Source: a virus | Reading direction: 5' to 3' (one strand) | DNA length: 37,088 nt | Virus record (IMG/VR): IMGVR_UViG_3300048589_000028 | Location: 1-37,088 of that record | Shown: piece after piece, positions 28,692-36,725 of the stretch | How positions within the stretch are numbered: position 1 is the first letter of the stretch | How the letters are laid out: each line of letters begins with the position of its first letter | Program-made: the position numbers and the translations under genes | Notes under the pieces: model-generated | What the model saw: only the letters and a program-made list of their open reading frames with translations | Database searches by the model: none | What the model was told of the DNA's origin: nothing

Positions 28692-29306
28692 TTACTTTGC
28701 CTTGACCGCGAACTTGGGCTTTTCGGCCTTGTCCTCATCCATGCGGGCGGACAGCACGGCCAGCGCAGCTTGCGTCTCGGCCAGTTGGCGCGTCAGAGTT
28801 TCATTGACGTTCTTTGCCGCGTCAATTTCTTCCTGCATCTTTTCAATGGGTGCTGTACCCTTGCTGAACTCCATAAAAGCTTTTGCCTTGTTCTTCAGAC
28901 TCTGCAGCCCGCTGATGTTGGCAACTACGCTGTCGTTGGCGTCCGCAATCTGCTCCACCGTCAGAAAGCCAAGGTAGCGCATCTCTTCAACTTGACTGGT
29001 AGTCATCACAGGCCACTGTGCGAGGGGAGTACCACTCTGCATGGCCTTGTTGCCCTCTTGATGATTGCGGTACGCCTCGCGGAACCGCTGCTTGTCATCT
29101 GGGCGTACCGGGCGCACAACCACATTGTCCTTGGTTCCTCGCACCCGAATCTCGATCATTTCTGTGTCGTCGAAAATTGGGCGGCCCTCCTCAAGCGACT
29201 TCTCGTCGTTCTTGATCGGGGCCATAGAGAAGCGCACCAATAGAGCGCGATCCTGCTCAGCCTGCTGAGCGTTGAAGTCATTGTGGTTGTATTCCAGGGT
29301 GTCCAT
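28692..29306 (-). CDS. Conserved virion-module protein with coiled-coil tail, 204 aa
   Basis: The N-terminal two thirds are mixed alpha/beta (MIEIRVRGTKDNVVVRPVRP). The C-terminal third (about 140-204) is a strong coiled-coil candidate (EKMQEEIDAAKNVNETLTRQ...). I believe similar proteins occur between capsid and adaptor genes in related podoviruses without assigned function; a head-completion or assembly role is plausible. It lies just downstream of a UUCG-loop terminator (29326-29350), so its expression relative to the capsid genes may be reduced. Confidence 0.65.
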   Translation of the reverse strand: MDTLEYNHNDFNAQQAEQDRALLVRFSMAPIKNDEKSLEEGRPIFDDTEMIEIRVRGTKDNVVVRPVRPDDKQRFREAYRNHQEGNKAMQSGTPLAQWPVMTTSQVEEMRYLGFLTVEQIADANDSVVANISGLQSLKNKAKAFMEFSKGTAPIEKMQEEIDAAKNVNETLTRQLAETQAALAVLSARMDEDKAEKPKFAVKAK

Positions 29307-29325
29307 GGTTTCTTTCAGTGAAGTG

Positions 29326-29350
29326 AGAAAAGAGGGGCCGAAGCCCCTCG
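29326..29350 (-). terminator. Intrinsic terminator with UUCG loop
   Basis: On the minus strand, GAGGGGC-TTCG-GCCCCTC is followed by TTTTC. It lies 5 bases past the stop codon of the putative decoration gene. The very stable UUCG tetraloop and the T-tract make a good terminator, probably partial, since essential tail genes lie beyond it. Confidence 0.85.
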
Positions 29351-29354
29351 TCAG

Positions 29355-29963
29355 TTAGGGCTGTACGGCCCAGACGCTTTCGCCCGCCACCATGGCCCGC
29401 CCGCTGCGGTTGAGGTAGCCCCCACTCACGGCGGCGTTGTTCGCCACGTTACCTACGGCGGTCAGGTATCGTCCACCCTTGGGAGCGACAATGCCCGTGC
29501 CGAGCAGCGTAGCAGGACTGTCAAGCCCCACGGTGGCTGTGATGGTTGCTCCTGTTCCAGCAGGGATGCCGGCAGTGGGGAACGTTGGTGCTGATGTAAA
29601 GCCATTGCCCGCCCGCACAATGCGCGCGGTCACCAACCCGCCAGCCGTCACCTCTACAAGAACCGCGCCGGTGCCGTTGGGCATGCCGCCGCCCACGCTG
29701 TCAATGGTGTAGGTGCCGGGTGTGTACCCGGTGCCCGCCACCACCACCAGCGGACCATTGAGCGTATTGCCCAAGTTGCTGGCGCTGACAGCCAGTGCCC
29801 CACCCCCGATTGCAGCTTCGCGGAAGTCAGCCACTGTGTTGGACTGCTGGCGCAGGCCGCTGCTAGAAATGCTGGAGAAGCCAATGCCGGAAGTCATTCC
29901 GCCAATGTCGTTCCCAGCCGCCAATGAGGCCGCAGCCCCATTCGTTGCAAATGTTGCAGGCAT
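29355..29963 (-). CDS. Putative capsid decoration protein, 202 aa
   Basis: The gene directly follows the major capsid gene and is flanked by stem-loops on both sides, as expected for an abundant virion protein. The product is rich in Gly, Ala, Thr and Val and looks all-beta (PLVVVAGTGYTPGTYTIDSV, AVLVEVTAGGLVTARIVRAG), like phage head fibres or decoration proteins. I chose ATG 29963 (MPATFATNG) because AAGGAG lies 7 bases upstream; a longer frame would start inside the upstream hairpin. No conserved enzymatic motif is seen. Role inferred from position and composition. Confidence 0.7.
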   Translation of the reverse strand: MPATFATNGAAASLAAGNDIGGMTSGIGFSSISSSGLRQQSNTVADFREAAIGGGALAVSASNLGNTLNGPLVVVAGTGYTPGTYTIDSVGGGMPNGTGAVLVEVTAGGLVTARIVRAGNGFTSAPTFPTAGIPAGTGATITATVGLDSPATLLGTGIVAPKGGRYLTAVGNVANNAAVSGGYLNRSGRAMVAGESVWAVQP

Positions 29964-29983
29964 TTCATTTCTCCTTGAAGCCA

Positions 29984-30005
29984 AGGAGGGGCCGAAGCCC
30001 CTCCT
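29984..30005 (-). terminator. UUCG-loop hairpin after the capsid gene
   Basis: AGGAGGGGC-TTCG-GCCCCTCCT (minus strand) has a 9-bp stem ending 2 bases after the capsid stop codon. Only TTGG follows, so termination is probably weak; it may protect the capsid mRNA 3' end. The core matches the hairpin at 29326-29350. Confidence 0.7.
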
Positions 30006-30006
30006 A

Positions 30007-30978
30007 TTAGGCGGTTGCGGACAGACGACCCTGGAACTGAGCGCCAGAGCAGGTCATGTTGCCTGCGAAGGCCAGGATCTGCACTTCAGCATCCTGGTTG
30101 ATGGCGTAGCGCTTGTTCGGGGCCAGCGCCACCATGTTGCGTGCGCTGTGTGGACGATAGTGCAGGTACTTGGTGTTCAAGAAGAAGCAAGTGCGCGCAC
30201 CAGCGAAGCCACCGATACCACCGTCCAGAACCACGTCGGCGTCCATGAACTTGATGGTTGGGAAGCCCAGGTTGCCGGACTCTGTACCTGCGAAGCGTTG
30301 GAGCGCCTGCAAGCTGCCCATGTATTGGGTCCACCAGAGGGTGTCCATCAGCAACAGGTTCGGGCGATCCATGCCGCGCAGAGTGCTGGCCCACATTGCG
30401 TTCATCGCGGGCTGCACCGTGGTCGGGTTGACTGCGGCGATGTTTGCGCGCTGACTGCGCCAGAACGCCCAGGCGGCGCGGTCAATGCCGCCGTAGGTGC
30501 CCGTGGTGGGCGTGACCGGCACCGCCAAGTCCAGGCCGATCAGTTGCTTGCCACCGGCTCCCGTGCCGTCACTGTACAGCGCGGCGGAGATGAGATTAGC
30601 CATGGTGGACTCCGCAACCTTCATGCGGGCTTCCATCAGGTCAATCATCTGCTCGGGACCGGCGTTGCGCAACATGTCCAGGCCAGAGATGACCACAGGC
30701 ACGGCGGCTTGCCGAATGTCAAACGATGCGGCACTGATCACGTCTTGTGCCGAAACTGGCAGCAGATCGTATCCCGAGTACCAGCCAGCGTTTGCATTTT
30801 CAGCAAACGAGATTTCTTCCAGAATGGCTGAGCCGCCACTGAACTCGCGGATGCCGCCTTTGGAGTTGATGTAAGCCAGAAGGCCATTGTTTTTCGTGAC
30901 GTTGTCACGAATTTTCTTTGAGCGCTTCTCGATGGTTGTTGCGAGAATGTCGCTGATGCTTGCGTTTGCGAATGCCAT
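30007..30978 (-). CDS. Major capsid protein (HK97-fold type)
   Basis: The 323-residue protein begins MAFANASISDILATTIEKRS and has a capsid-like progression: an N-terminal arm, a beta-rich region with GWYSGYDLLPVSAQDVISAA, and a C-terminal domain with FPTIKFMDADVVLDGGIGG and LNTKYLHYRPH...NMVAL. Similar proteins are annotated as major capsid proteins in podoviruses. It sits directly after the scaffold gene and is flanked by strong translation and RNA-stability signals (AAAGGAG upstream of ATG 30978 and a hairpin after the stop). It should be the most abundant virion protein. Confidence 0.88.
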   Translation of the reverse strand: MAFANASISDILATTIEKRSKKIRDNVTKNNGLLAYINSKGGIREFSGGSAILEEISFAENANAGWYSGYDLLPVSAQDVISAASFDIRQAAVPVVISGLDMLRNAGPEQMIDLMEARMKVAESTMANLISAALYSDGTGAGGKQLIGLDLAVPVTPTTGTYGGIDRAAWAFWRSQRANIAAVNPTTVQPAMNAMWASTLRGMDRPNLLLMDTLWWTQYMGSLQALQRFAGTESGNLGFPTIKFMDADVVLDGGIGGFAGARTCFFLNTKYLHYRPHSARNMVALAPNKRYAINQDAEVQILAFAGNMTCSGAQFQGRLSATA

Positions 30979-31002
30979 TTAGGGCTCCTTTGAGATGTGT
31001 GG

Positions 31003-32085
31003 TTAAACTCTGCGGTTCAGGGTTCGCATAGATGCTGCAATTGCTGATCTAATGTCGTCGCCGTCGCCGCCATCACTGTCTCGCGAGGGTGCCCCATTAT
31101 CTGAGATGCTGGCCGCTGCGCGTCTTGCTCTGAGCGCCGCCTCATTCGTTGAGGCAACTGCTCCACCTTGCTGCCGACGCTGGACAATGCCTGAGATCGT
31201 CGGATGCAGCATTGTAGCGCGGTTGTACGCTTCTTGCAAGGTTATTTTATGGCCCCGGTTGGCTGCAAGGTCCAAAATGTCGGCCATGTCCGCGTGAACG
31301 TCCGCAGCAAACTCGTTTGCAGGGTTGCTCATGAACTGCTCAACCTCAGTCTGCAGAGCTGCGTTAGTCTGCTGCTCGGCCCGTGCCTGCTGCTGCTGAA
31401 TGCCGTTGAAGTACTGCATCATGGGCGCAAGCCGCTGATCAACCATCTGCATCACGTCATTCTGTGGTGCCCGCTGCCCCTGCTGACCTTGCTGCCCCAT
31501 GCGGTTGGACAAGGCAGCGTCCAGCATCTCCAGGTCCACGCCGTGCTGCATTACGATGGCCGTAACCAGGTCTGCTTTCTGCTGCGCGCTACCTACTCGC
31601 AGCGTGGCGGCGGTCTGCATCATGTTGCTGAATGCCTGCATCGGCGTGGAGTTTTCCGCCTGTATGAAGTGCATGTAGGGCTGCGCCACCTGTTGGAACT
31701 GCTGTTGCAGGTGGCGAGCTTCCGCCGTGGTGCGCAGGGTCTCAGTAATCTCGCGCTCACGGCGCATGACCTCCTGCTGAGCGGTTGGTGGCAGCTTGCT
31801 CCACTCTTCACGAGCCTCTGGCTTCCAGCTGACGGGCGCACGCGCCGCCTGAGGCTGTTGGGCCGGTGCCGTGGGTTGCACTACAGGCTGCGCAGGCTCA
31901 GCCGGTGCGGTACGGGGCACGAAGCGTCCGCTGGCGTCCCGGCTTCCGGCTTCCGCAGGCTCTTGGGACTCAGCAGGCTCTTGACTCTCCTGCTTCGGGG
32001 CTGCACCCTCCGGGACTTCAACCCCTGGGGCTGTGCCCTCCAATGAGTCCATGGAGCTGCGGATGTCTTCTGCGATGTCGCTCAT
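31003..32085 (-). CDS. Capsid scaffolding protein
   Basis: The 360-residue protein is highly charged and Gln/Ala/Pro-rich, with an acidic disordered N-terminus (about 1-85, EGAAPKQESQEPAESQEPAE), a helical middle (REITETLRTTAEARHLQQQF) and a basic C-terminus (MRTLNRRV). A basic, helical end that contacts the coat protein is typical of scaffolds. Position between portal and capsid is standard. Its start overlaps the stop of the zinc-ribbon gene by ATGA. It is expected to be absent or reduced in mature particles. Confidence 0.82.
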   Translation of the reverse strand: MSDIAEDIRSSMDSLEGTAPGVEVPEGAAPKQESQEPAESQEPAEAGSRDASGRFVPRTAPAEPAQPVVQPTAPAQQPQAARAPVSWKPEAREEWSKLPPTAQQEVMRREREITETLRTTAEARHLQQQFQQVAQPYMHFIQAENSTPMQAFSNMMQTAATLRVGSAQQKADLVTAIVMQHGVDLEMLDAALSNRMGQQGQQGQRAPQNDVMQMVDQRLAPMMQYFNGIQQQQARAEQQTNAALQTEVEQFMSNPANEFAADVHADMADILDLAANRGHKITLQEAYNRATMLHPTISGIVQRRQQGGAVASTNEAALRARRAAASISDNGAPSRDSDGGDGDDIRSAIAASMRTLNRRV

Positions 32086-32474
32086 GCTGATGCCTTTTCT
32101 GTGATTGCTGAAATGATGTCCTTGCGGACGGTGGTGTCTTGGTGCTGTGCGCTACGGAACTTCTCACGGGCCGCGCCAGCGTCCGCCCACGTCTGCTTGA
32201 AGTCGTCAATGGTGGTGAGGTTGTTCCGCTTCATGTATTCACGGTGCTTGGTGCGGCTGCTGATGTCTGTACCGTCAGTGGCCCGCATCCCGTCGTAGTG
32301 GCGGTCCCCTGCTAGGCTGTTCATGCCCGGCACGGTGGACAGCATGCGCACCATATGTGCATCCCCGTGTTGTCTACAGGGTGCGACAATGGGCTGTTGC
32401 ATGTAGCTACGGATAGACTGTATGGTACTCTCTACCGTCTCACATTTGAGACATCTGTAGTCATATGTGGGCAT
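32082..32474 (-). CDS. FmdB-like zinc-ribbon phage protein
   Basis: The 130-residue protein starts MPTYDYRCLKCETVES, matching the FmdB-type zinc ribbon opening (Cys8, Cys11). Only one further cysteine (Cys33 in APCRQHGDAH) is visible, with histidines nearby, so the metal site may be mixed or incomplete. The remainder is helical and charged. Such proteins are regularly found between portal and scaffold in related phages; their role in head assembly is not established. Both ends overlap neighbouring genes by a few bases. Confidence 0.75.
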   Translation of the reverse strand: MPTYDYRCLKCETVESTIQSIRSYMQQPIVAPCRQHGDAHMVRMLSTVPGMNSLAGDRHYDGMRATDGTDISSRTKHREYMKRNNLTTIDDFKQTWADAGAAREKFRSAQHQDTTVRKDIISAITEKASA

Positions 32475-34615
32475 CAGTCTTCTCCCTTCTCGGCAGGCTC
32501 TGGCCTGTTCGCCACTTCGTGAACCTGCATCCGCATGGCGTGCTCCATTTCTCGCTCGGCCAGCGACTCGGTCTGCGCGAGCTTCAGCCGCTCCAGCAGG
32601 TCTTTCATCTGCGCTTGGGTCTCTGCGGACTGTAAGTTCGCAGCTTCAATCATTTTGGTGAGGTCTTGTCCCATACGCTCGATCGTGAGTTTGGTCTCGC
32701 TGGTCTGTGCGGCAATACGCTCAGCCGATTGGGTTTGCATCTGCGCAATTTGGCCCTTCAGCTGATCCGCCGCCATCGCCACCTTCTCGCTGCTGGCGAT
32801 CTTCGCCTGCTCCAGTTGCGTGCGGGCCTGCATCTCAGCTTGCTTGGCTGCCGCCACCCCGTCATCCTCTGGCGGCTTCGGCTCGCTAACCACGCGGATG
32901 CCCTCGTCCAGCACGCTTTCAATGTCGCTGCTGCTGCGGAAGCTCGCCACCACCCACTGAATCATCTTCAGGAGGAAGGGCAGCATGCGCGGCTCGCCTT
33001 GCGCCATCTGGCCCGCTTGGCTCAAGAACTGCCCCATGGCGGTCAGTAGTTCAGTGCGCTGTTCGCGCTCCGCAGTGTAGTCCGCAATGCTCAGCGTCTC
33101 TTCGCCCACCTCAACACGGTACTGCGCAATGCTGTAATCTTTCAGCAACTGCACGGCCTGCTGAGCATATTGCGCGCTCTCCGTGTATTCAATCTGGCTC
33201 TGCTCGATGATGGTTTTGGGCTGAAACCATTTGCAGATGACCTCGCCCTTGAGCTTTAGCGCCGCAGTTACCCAGCGGGCCACGTCACGTTGAGTGAGCT
33301 GCAACCGCACGCTGGAATATTGCGCCTTCAGGGTCTGCGCCTTGGCGGTCTCCCGCCCATTACTCGCCCCACGCATGATGTCACTGATGCTGGTGAGTTC
33401 GTAAATTTGGCCAATGACCTCTTTACGCTGCACCATCAGCTTTTCCAGCACGGCGGCGATGGTCTCCACTGGGAACCAGTCCACGCTGCCCCGCAGCCCG
33501 CCCTTTTCCGCCAGCATGCTCCAATTGTCGCAGGCCACCATGGCGAACTCCTGCCCCGTCAGCAATTTGGCAAGCTCAGGAGTGTTCTTGTCGTACACGC
33601 CCACCACACGTAAGGCCCGCGTAAGGGTGCTGATACGATCGTTGAGCATGTCAAGCTCTTCGTACTGATCCTGGGTCAGCGTGAAGTCAGCCCGTGGGCT
33701 GAAGTTACTGGTGCTGTGGGTGGCAATCAGCGGCTTGGGGCAGGGGAAGAAGTCATCCAGTTGCAGCGGGTCATCCACACTCTCCAGAATCTCTTCGCAG
33801 TGCCGGTTGACGAAGTACACCTTGTTCGTGTCCTCGCACCACACCTCAAACACCTCCACCCGCCCCTTGCTGAAGCCTTTTGGCAGGTCGTGGCCCAGCC
33901 CCTTCTTACGCTCGCCCTCGTAGTTCCCCTTCAGCTCGTCATACTTCTCCTTGCCGAAGCGCTTGGTGAAGGCTTTCTTCTTGAGCCAGCAGCGCCGCGC
34001 CACCCACCACACCTCGTCCCAGGTACGGGCTGGCGACCACAGAAAATCACGCCAATGAACGTAATCACAAGGCGCTGACTCCTTGATGATCACCTCTTCC
34101 ATGATGGCAGCTTGTGCCGGGATAATTTGCCCCGTGTATGGGTCCATACTCTCTGGGATGGCAGGCTGCACTTCCTGCTGCTCCGTCTCCACATCGTAGC
34201 GGAGCCACACCTGTCCCAGTCCCGGCACCAGCCGGTCTTCCACGCCTTGCTTGAATGCACCATGCATGTCGCTGGTGTCTTTGTTGATGTCAATGTCCAG
34301 AATGCGCTCCAGCATGAGTGCGGCGGTACGCGCCACGTCATCTTTCGCATCCCCACTCTGCCGCGTCACCCCCGGGTGCGGTGGCGTGGCATACATGGCG
34401 CTCTTCATAATCTGCACGTTCGCCCAGAAAATGTTGTAGCGCTTCATGTCCTCGCTGGCCATCTCGTCGCCCCGCTCGTCCAGGTAGCGGCTGACGATCT
34501 TGTCGCCACTGTTCCGCCACTTCTTGTCCATCTCCTTCTCGACCTCGTCGAGTCTCTGGCACCACCACTTTTGTCCGTATTCCGTAGTGGGGGAGCTCGT
34601 GTCTATTTCAGCCAT
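32474..34615 (-). CDS. Portal protein
   Basis: This 713-residue protein fits large podovirus portals: an N-terminal WWCQRLDEVEKEMDKKWRNS region, WANVQIMKSAMYATPPHPGV, a central DRISTLTRALRVVGVYDK helix, and a long C-terminal coiled or barrel-like region rich in Gln and Ala (about 600-690). Twelve copies would form the DNA-entry vertex. I chose ATG 34615 (MAEIDTSS) because GGAAG lies 5 bases upstream; an in-frame TTG at 34627 falls on that ribosome site. It overlaps the large terminase gene by 8 bases, as expected for packaging genes. Confidence 0.88.
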   Translation of the reverse strand: MAEIDTSSPTTEYGQKWWCQRLDEVEKEMDKKWRNSGDKIVSRYLDERGDEMASEDMKRYNIFWANVQIMKSAMYATPPHPGVTRQSGDAKDDVARTAALMLERILDIDINKDTSDMHGAFKQGVEDRLVPGLGQVWLRYDVETEQQEVQPAIPESMDPYTGQIIPAQAAIMEEVIIKESAPCDYVHWRDFLWSPARTWDEVWWVARRCWLKKKAFTKRFGKEKYDELKGNYEGERKKGLGHDLPKGFSKGRVEVFEVWCEDTNKVYFVNRHCEEILESVDDPLQLDDFFPCPKPLIATHSTSNFSPRADFTLTQDQYEELDMLNDRISTLTRALRVVGVYDKNTPELAKLLTGQEFAMVACDNWSMLAEKGGLRGSVDWFPVETIAAVLEKLMVQRKEVIGQIYELTSISDIMRGASNGRETAKAQTLKAQYSSVRLQLTQRDVARWVTAALKLKGEVICKWFQPKTIIEQSQIEYTESAQYAQQAVQLLKDYSIAQYRVEVGEETLSIADYTAEREQRTELLTAMGQFLSQAGQMAQGEPRMLPFLLKMIQWVVASFRSSSDIESVLDEGIRVVSEPKPPEDDGVAAAKQAEMQARTQLEQAKIASSEKVAMAADQLKGQIAQMQTQSAERIAAQTSETKLTIERMGQDLTKMIEAANLQSAETQAQMKDLLERLKLAQTESLAEREMEHAMRMQVHEVANRPEPAEKGED

Positions 34616-35966
34616 ATATTCTTCCAAGGTTAGGACCGCGTTTGTTATCCCAGAGGTCGTTCAGGGCAAAGCCGTAGTTTACCCCCGTGGGCAGCGCCGC
34701 CGCAAGGGCTTTGTTGGGGTCTATTGGGTTTTTCGCCTCCCCCATGGGGTTAAGGATGATGTTGGCGTACCTGAACATGTCCGCATAGTGGCTGGACCAG
34801 TCGTGTACCGGCTCGTCGCTGAATACTTTCTTAGCGTCGTCATACTTCCGGTGGTAGCTCTTCAGCGCCAGTTGAAGTTGATATGTCTCCTTGCTGTGGA
34901 AGTACCAGATCGGCCACGTTTTCCGTGCGGCGGCGATGCCATCCAGCACGTCCAGGTTCGGCACGAGCTTCACCCGCAGGTTCGCATCGCGGAAGTTCTC
35001 GATGATGGACTTGCCCGTCTGCAAGCTCTTGCTTCTGGCATCCCACGGCAGCCAGACCTGTCCGGGCTTCAGCTTGTTCGCAGCCCAGTAGTTCTTCACA
35101 TACTCGATGTAGTAGCTAATCGGCTTCAGGTTGTCGTGGTAGCAATGCCCCATGAGCAACGCCCCCGGCCTGCGCTGGATAAACCCCGCCGTGGTGTCGT
35201 CTCGCCAGCCCAGGTCCATAACGACGTCTGTGGGGGACACGTTGTCCAGTGGAAAGTCCCCAATACGCCCTTCCGCCTCCATGGTCTCCATTTGCCTGGC
35301 ATATATCGCCCCACGGACACTGGCCTCGAAGCTGCAAAGCATCTCTTGCGCAAACTGCTCCTCGTCCATGAGCTTTTTCATCTCATTCAGGTCTTCCTGG
35401 CGGATAGCATTCGTCACCGTCACGGGCAACCACTCCACAAGCCACTCGGGGTCGTGTTGTCGCCCGTAAAACGCCTCGCGGAAGTGATTTGGCCCGTTTG
35501 GCGTGCCCATGAATACGCACCAGCCCCGCCGGTCGATCAACGCGGGCAGCAAAATCTCGCTAAACGTGTTCGCCGTCATGTTTCCGTACTCGTCCAGCAC
35601 CAGACCGTCCAAATACAGACCTCGAAAGCCATCTGGGTTGTCGGCGCCGTACAGCGTAATCCTGGGTGAGTTGGGCAGCTTGCTCAACTCCACATACAGT
35701 CCAGATTCACTGATTTTCGGGTCAAATGGAGCGGCGGCCTCCTTCAAATACATCCAGGCCACGTCCTTGGCCTGGCGCAGCAGGGGCGCGACGTATGCAT
35801 ACCGTGGATTCTTGAGTGGATTACGTGATGCTCGCTCAATCAGGTCATTCACAGCGGCAACTGTCTTCCCTGCGCGGCGATGTGCGACCAATATGGCCCA
35901 CCGCTGCCGCCTTGCATGGAACTTGGCGAACCACGGGCGGACCTTATACAGTATCTTAATTGCCAT
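34608..35966 (-). CDS. Terminase large subunit
   Basis: This packaging motor and nuclease has Walker A VAHRRAGKT (27-35), Walker B LDGLVLDE (Asp125-Glu126), a coupling C-motif VFMGTPNG (151-158) and a nuclease domain starting VVMDLGWRDD (Asp251), with a later DWSSHYAD providing acidic residues. At 452 residues it is a compact member of the family. It overlaps the small terminase by 11 bases and the portal by 8. The packaging mechanism (pac, cos or direct terminal repeats) cannot be told from this sequence alone. Confidence 0.93.
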   Translation of the reverse strand: MAIKILYKVRPWFAKFHARRQRWAILVAHRRAGKTVAAVNDLIERASRNPLKNPRYAYVAPLLRQAKDVAWMYLKEAAAPFDPKISESGLYVELSKLPNSPRITLYGADNPDGFRGLYLDGLVLDEYGNMTANTFSEILLPALIDRRGWCVFMGTPNGPNHFREAFYGRQHDPEWLVEWLPVTVTNAIRQEDLNEMKKLMDEEQFAQEMLCSFEASVRGAIYARQMETMEAEGRIGDFPLDNVSPTDVVMDLGWRDDTTAGFIQRRPGALLMGHCYHDNLKPISYYIEYVKNYWAANKLKPGQVWLPWDARSKSLQTGKSIIENFRDANLRVKLVPNLDVLDGIAAARKTWPIWYFHSKETYQLQLALKSYHRKYDDAKKVFSDEPVHDWSSHYADMFRYANIILNPMGEAKNPIDPNKALAAALPTGVNYGFALNDLWDNKRGPNLGRIYG

Positions 35967-36279
35967 GGGCCTGCTCTTGCTGCTTCAACAGGTCGGCAAA
36001 GTCGTCCAGGCCGGTGGTGGGGGTGGCGTGCTCAATAACCAACGTGGTGCCCTCTGCCGTGATGTTGACGCTGGTGCTCGGCATCAACCTTGCGTACAGT
36101 GGGTAGAACTTATCTGGGTTCTGGTTGGCCCACAACGCCAGCCGTGGGACACCTCCAATCATCTGGAAGGCATTGTTGAACGCGTTTACGACGTCCATGC
36201 GGTTGAATCCATCCTCCTTACGCTTGACGCGAGGCAGTTTGGTCACGGTCTCAACGATTTCAAAGGTTTTATCATCCAT
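35956..36279 (-). CDS. Putative terminase small subunit
   Basis: The 107-residue protein precedes the large terminase and carries GGVPRLALWANQNPDKFYPL followed by YARLMPS, a segment common in small DNA-packaging proteins. The ATG at 36279 lies only about 1-3 bases after the predicted transcription start of the closest promoter (36288-36316), so translation could be leaderless. A rival start is ATG 36198 (residue 28), with AAGGAGG 14 bases upstream; a GTG at 36297 has no ribosome site. It should recognise the packaging site. It is the first gene of the late operon. Confidence 0.78.
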   Translation of the reverse strand: MDDKTFEIVETVTKLPRVKRKEDGFNRMDVVNAFNNAFQMIGGVPRLALWANQNPDKFYPLYARLMPSTSVNITAEGTTLVIEHATPTTGLDDFADLLKQQEQAHGN

Positions 36280-36287
36280 GGGCGGGG

Positions 36288-36316
36288 AGCATACCACAGA
36301 TTGCCTGTTTTGACAA
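36288..36316 (-). promoter_or_regulatory. Late-operon promoter, unit A (closest to terS)
   Basis: On the minus strand, TTGTCA (36316-36311), a 17-bp spacer and TATGCT (36293-36288) give the best promoter match of the array. Predicted transcription starts near 36281, almost at the small terminase ATG (36279). It is the last of five similar units at 35-37-bp pitch. Confidence 0.7.
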
Positions 36317-36470
36317 GCGACATATTGGATGTCTCAATACTCATTTCACAAGAAAATGCATGGATATCTCAATACTTACTTCACAAGAAAATGCATTAGG
36401 ATATCCTAGTTGCTATTTCACAAGAAAATGCATTATGATATCCTAGTTGCTATTTCACAAGAAAATGCAT
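36311..36470 (-). repeat. Tandem array of five promoter-like units, 35-37-bp pitch
   Basis: The 17-mer TTCACAAGAAAATGCAT occurs perfectly at 36345, 36380, 36417 and 36454, with a degenerate unit at about 36308-36324. On the minus strand each copy supplies TTGTGA (TTGTCA in the last). At 17 bp downstream lie CATAAT, CCTAAT, CCATGC, CCAATA and TATGCT, from distal to proximal. The spacers between 17-mers are also related (GATATC, TAGTTGCT or CAATACT), so these are true tandem duplications. They point at the late operon. The two distal units and the proximal one look functional, while the middle two have weak -10 boxes. Confidence 0.8.
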
Positions 36471-36549
36471 GGGGGTGGACAGAGCGGGGCGGAGTGTTGG
36501 TTGGGGTCGCCGTACCCCCGGGGGCCGGGTCGTCGTCCATAAGTTCGTC

Positions 36550-36623
36550 CTTATATAAGCTCGTCCCTATATAAGCTCGTCCTTATATAAGTTCGTCCTT
36601 ATATAAGGACGAGCTTATATAAG
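36550..36623. repeat. Left CTTATATAAG array, 16-bp pitch, five copies
   Basis: CTTATATAAG (CCTATATAAG in copy 2) starts at 36550, 36566, 36582, 36598 and 36614, all exactly 16 bp apart. Linkers are CTCGTC, CTCGTC, TTCGTC and GACGAG. Copy 4 is in an extended palindrome, GTCCTTATATAAGGAC. The partner array is at 261-318. The surrounding 36471-36650 stretch has no credible gene. A GC-rich dyad around CCCCCGGGGG lies at 36515-36524. Confidence 0.9.
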
Positions 36624-36651
36624 CGACTGCTTATGGTTGCGCACAAAACAA

Positions 36652-36680
36652 AGCCCCCTATGCGCAAAGCATAGGGGGCT
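36652..36680 (-). terminator. Intrinsic terminator for the repeat-protein gene
   Basis: AGCCCCCTATGC (36652-36663) pairs perfectly with GCATAGGGGGCT (36669-36680) around a 5-base loop. On the minus strand the hairpin is followed by TTGTTTTG. It lies 46 bases past the stop codon at 36726 and should end that transcript. Confidence 0.8.
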
Positions 36681-36693
36681 AAGGGGTAAGGGT

Positions 36694-36716
36694 AGGCTGC
36701 GCAGTATGCGCAGCCT
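36694..36716 (-). other. Perfect hairpin just after the repeat-protein gene
   Basis: AGGCTGCGCA, GTA and TGCGCAGCCT form a 10-bp perfect stem with a 3-base loop, 9 bases past the stop codon of the minus-strand gene and upstream of the T-tailed terminator. It lacks its own T-tract, so it may stabilise the mRNA end or act as a binding site. It shares its TGCGCA core with the hairpin at 240-257. Confidence 0.6.
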
Positions 36717-36725
36717 GTAGGGGGG

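Noticed and set aside
34500-35669. 389-codon plus-strand frame opposite terminase and portal
   Set aside because: The minus strand carries complete Walker A, Walker B and nuclease motifs. This frame has no domain and no ribosome site.
36345-36470. CRISPR-like array (four 17-bp repeats with 18-20-bp spacers)
   Set aside because: The spacers are nearly identical to one another and the unit is a plain tandem duplication of 35-37 bp. There are no Cas genes. It fits a promoter array instead.
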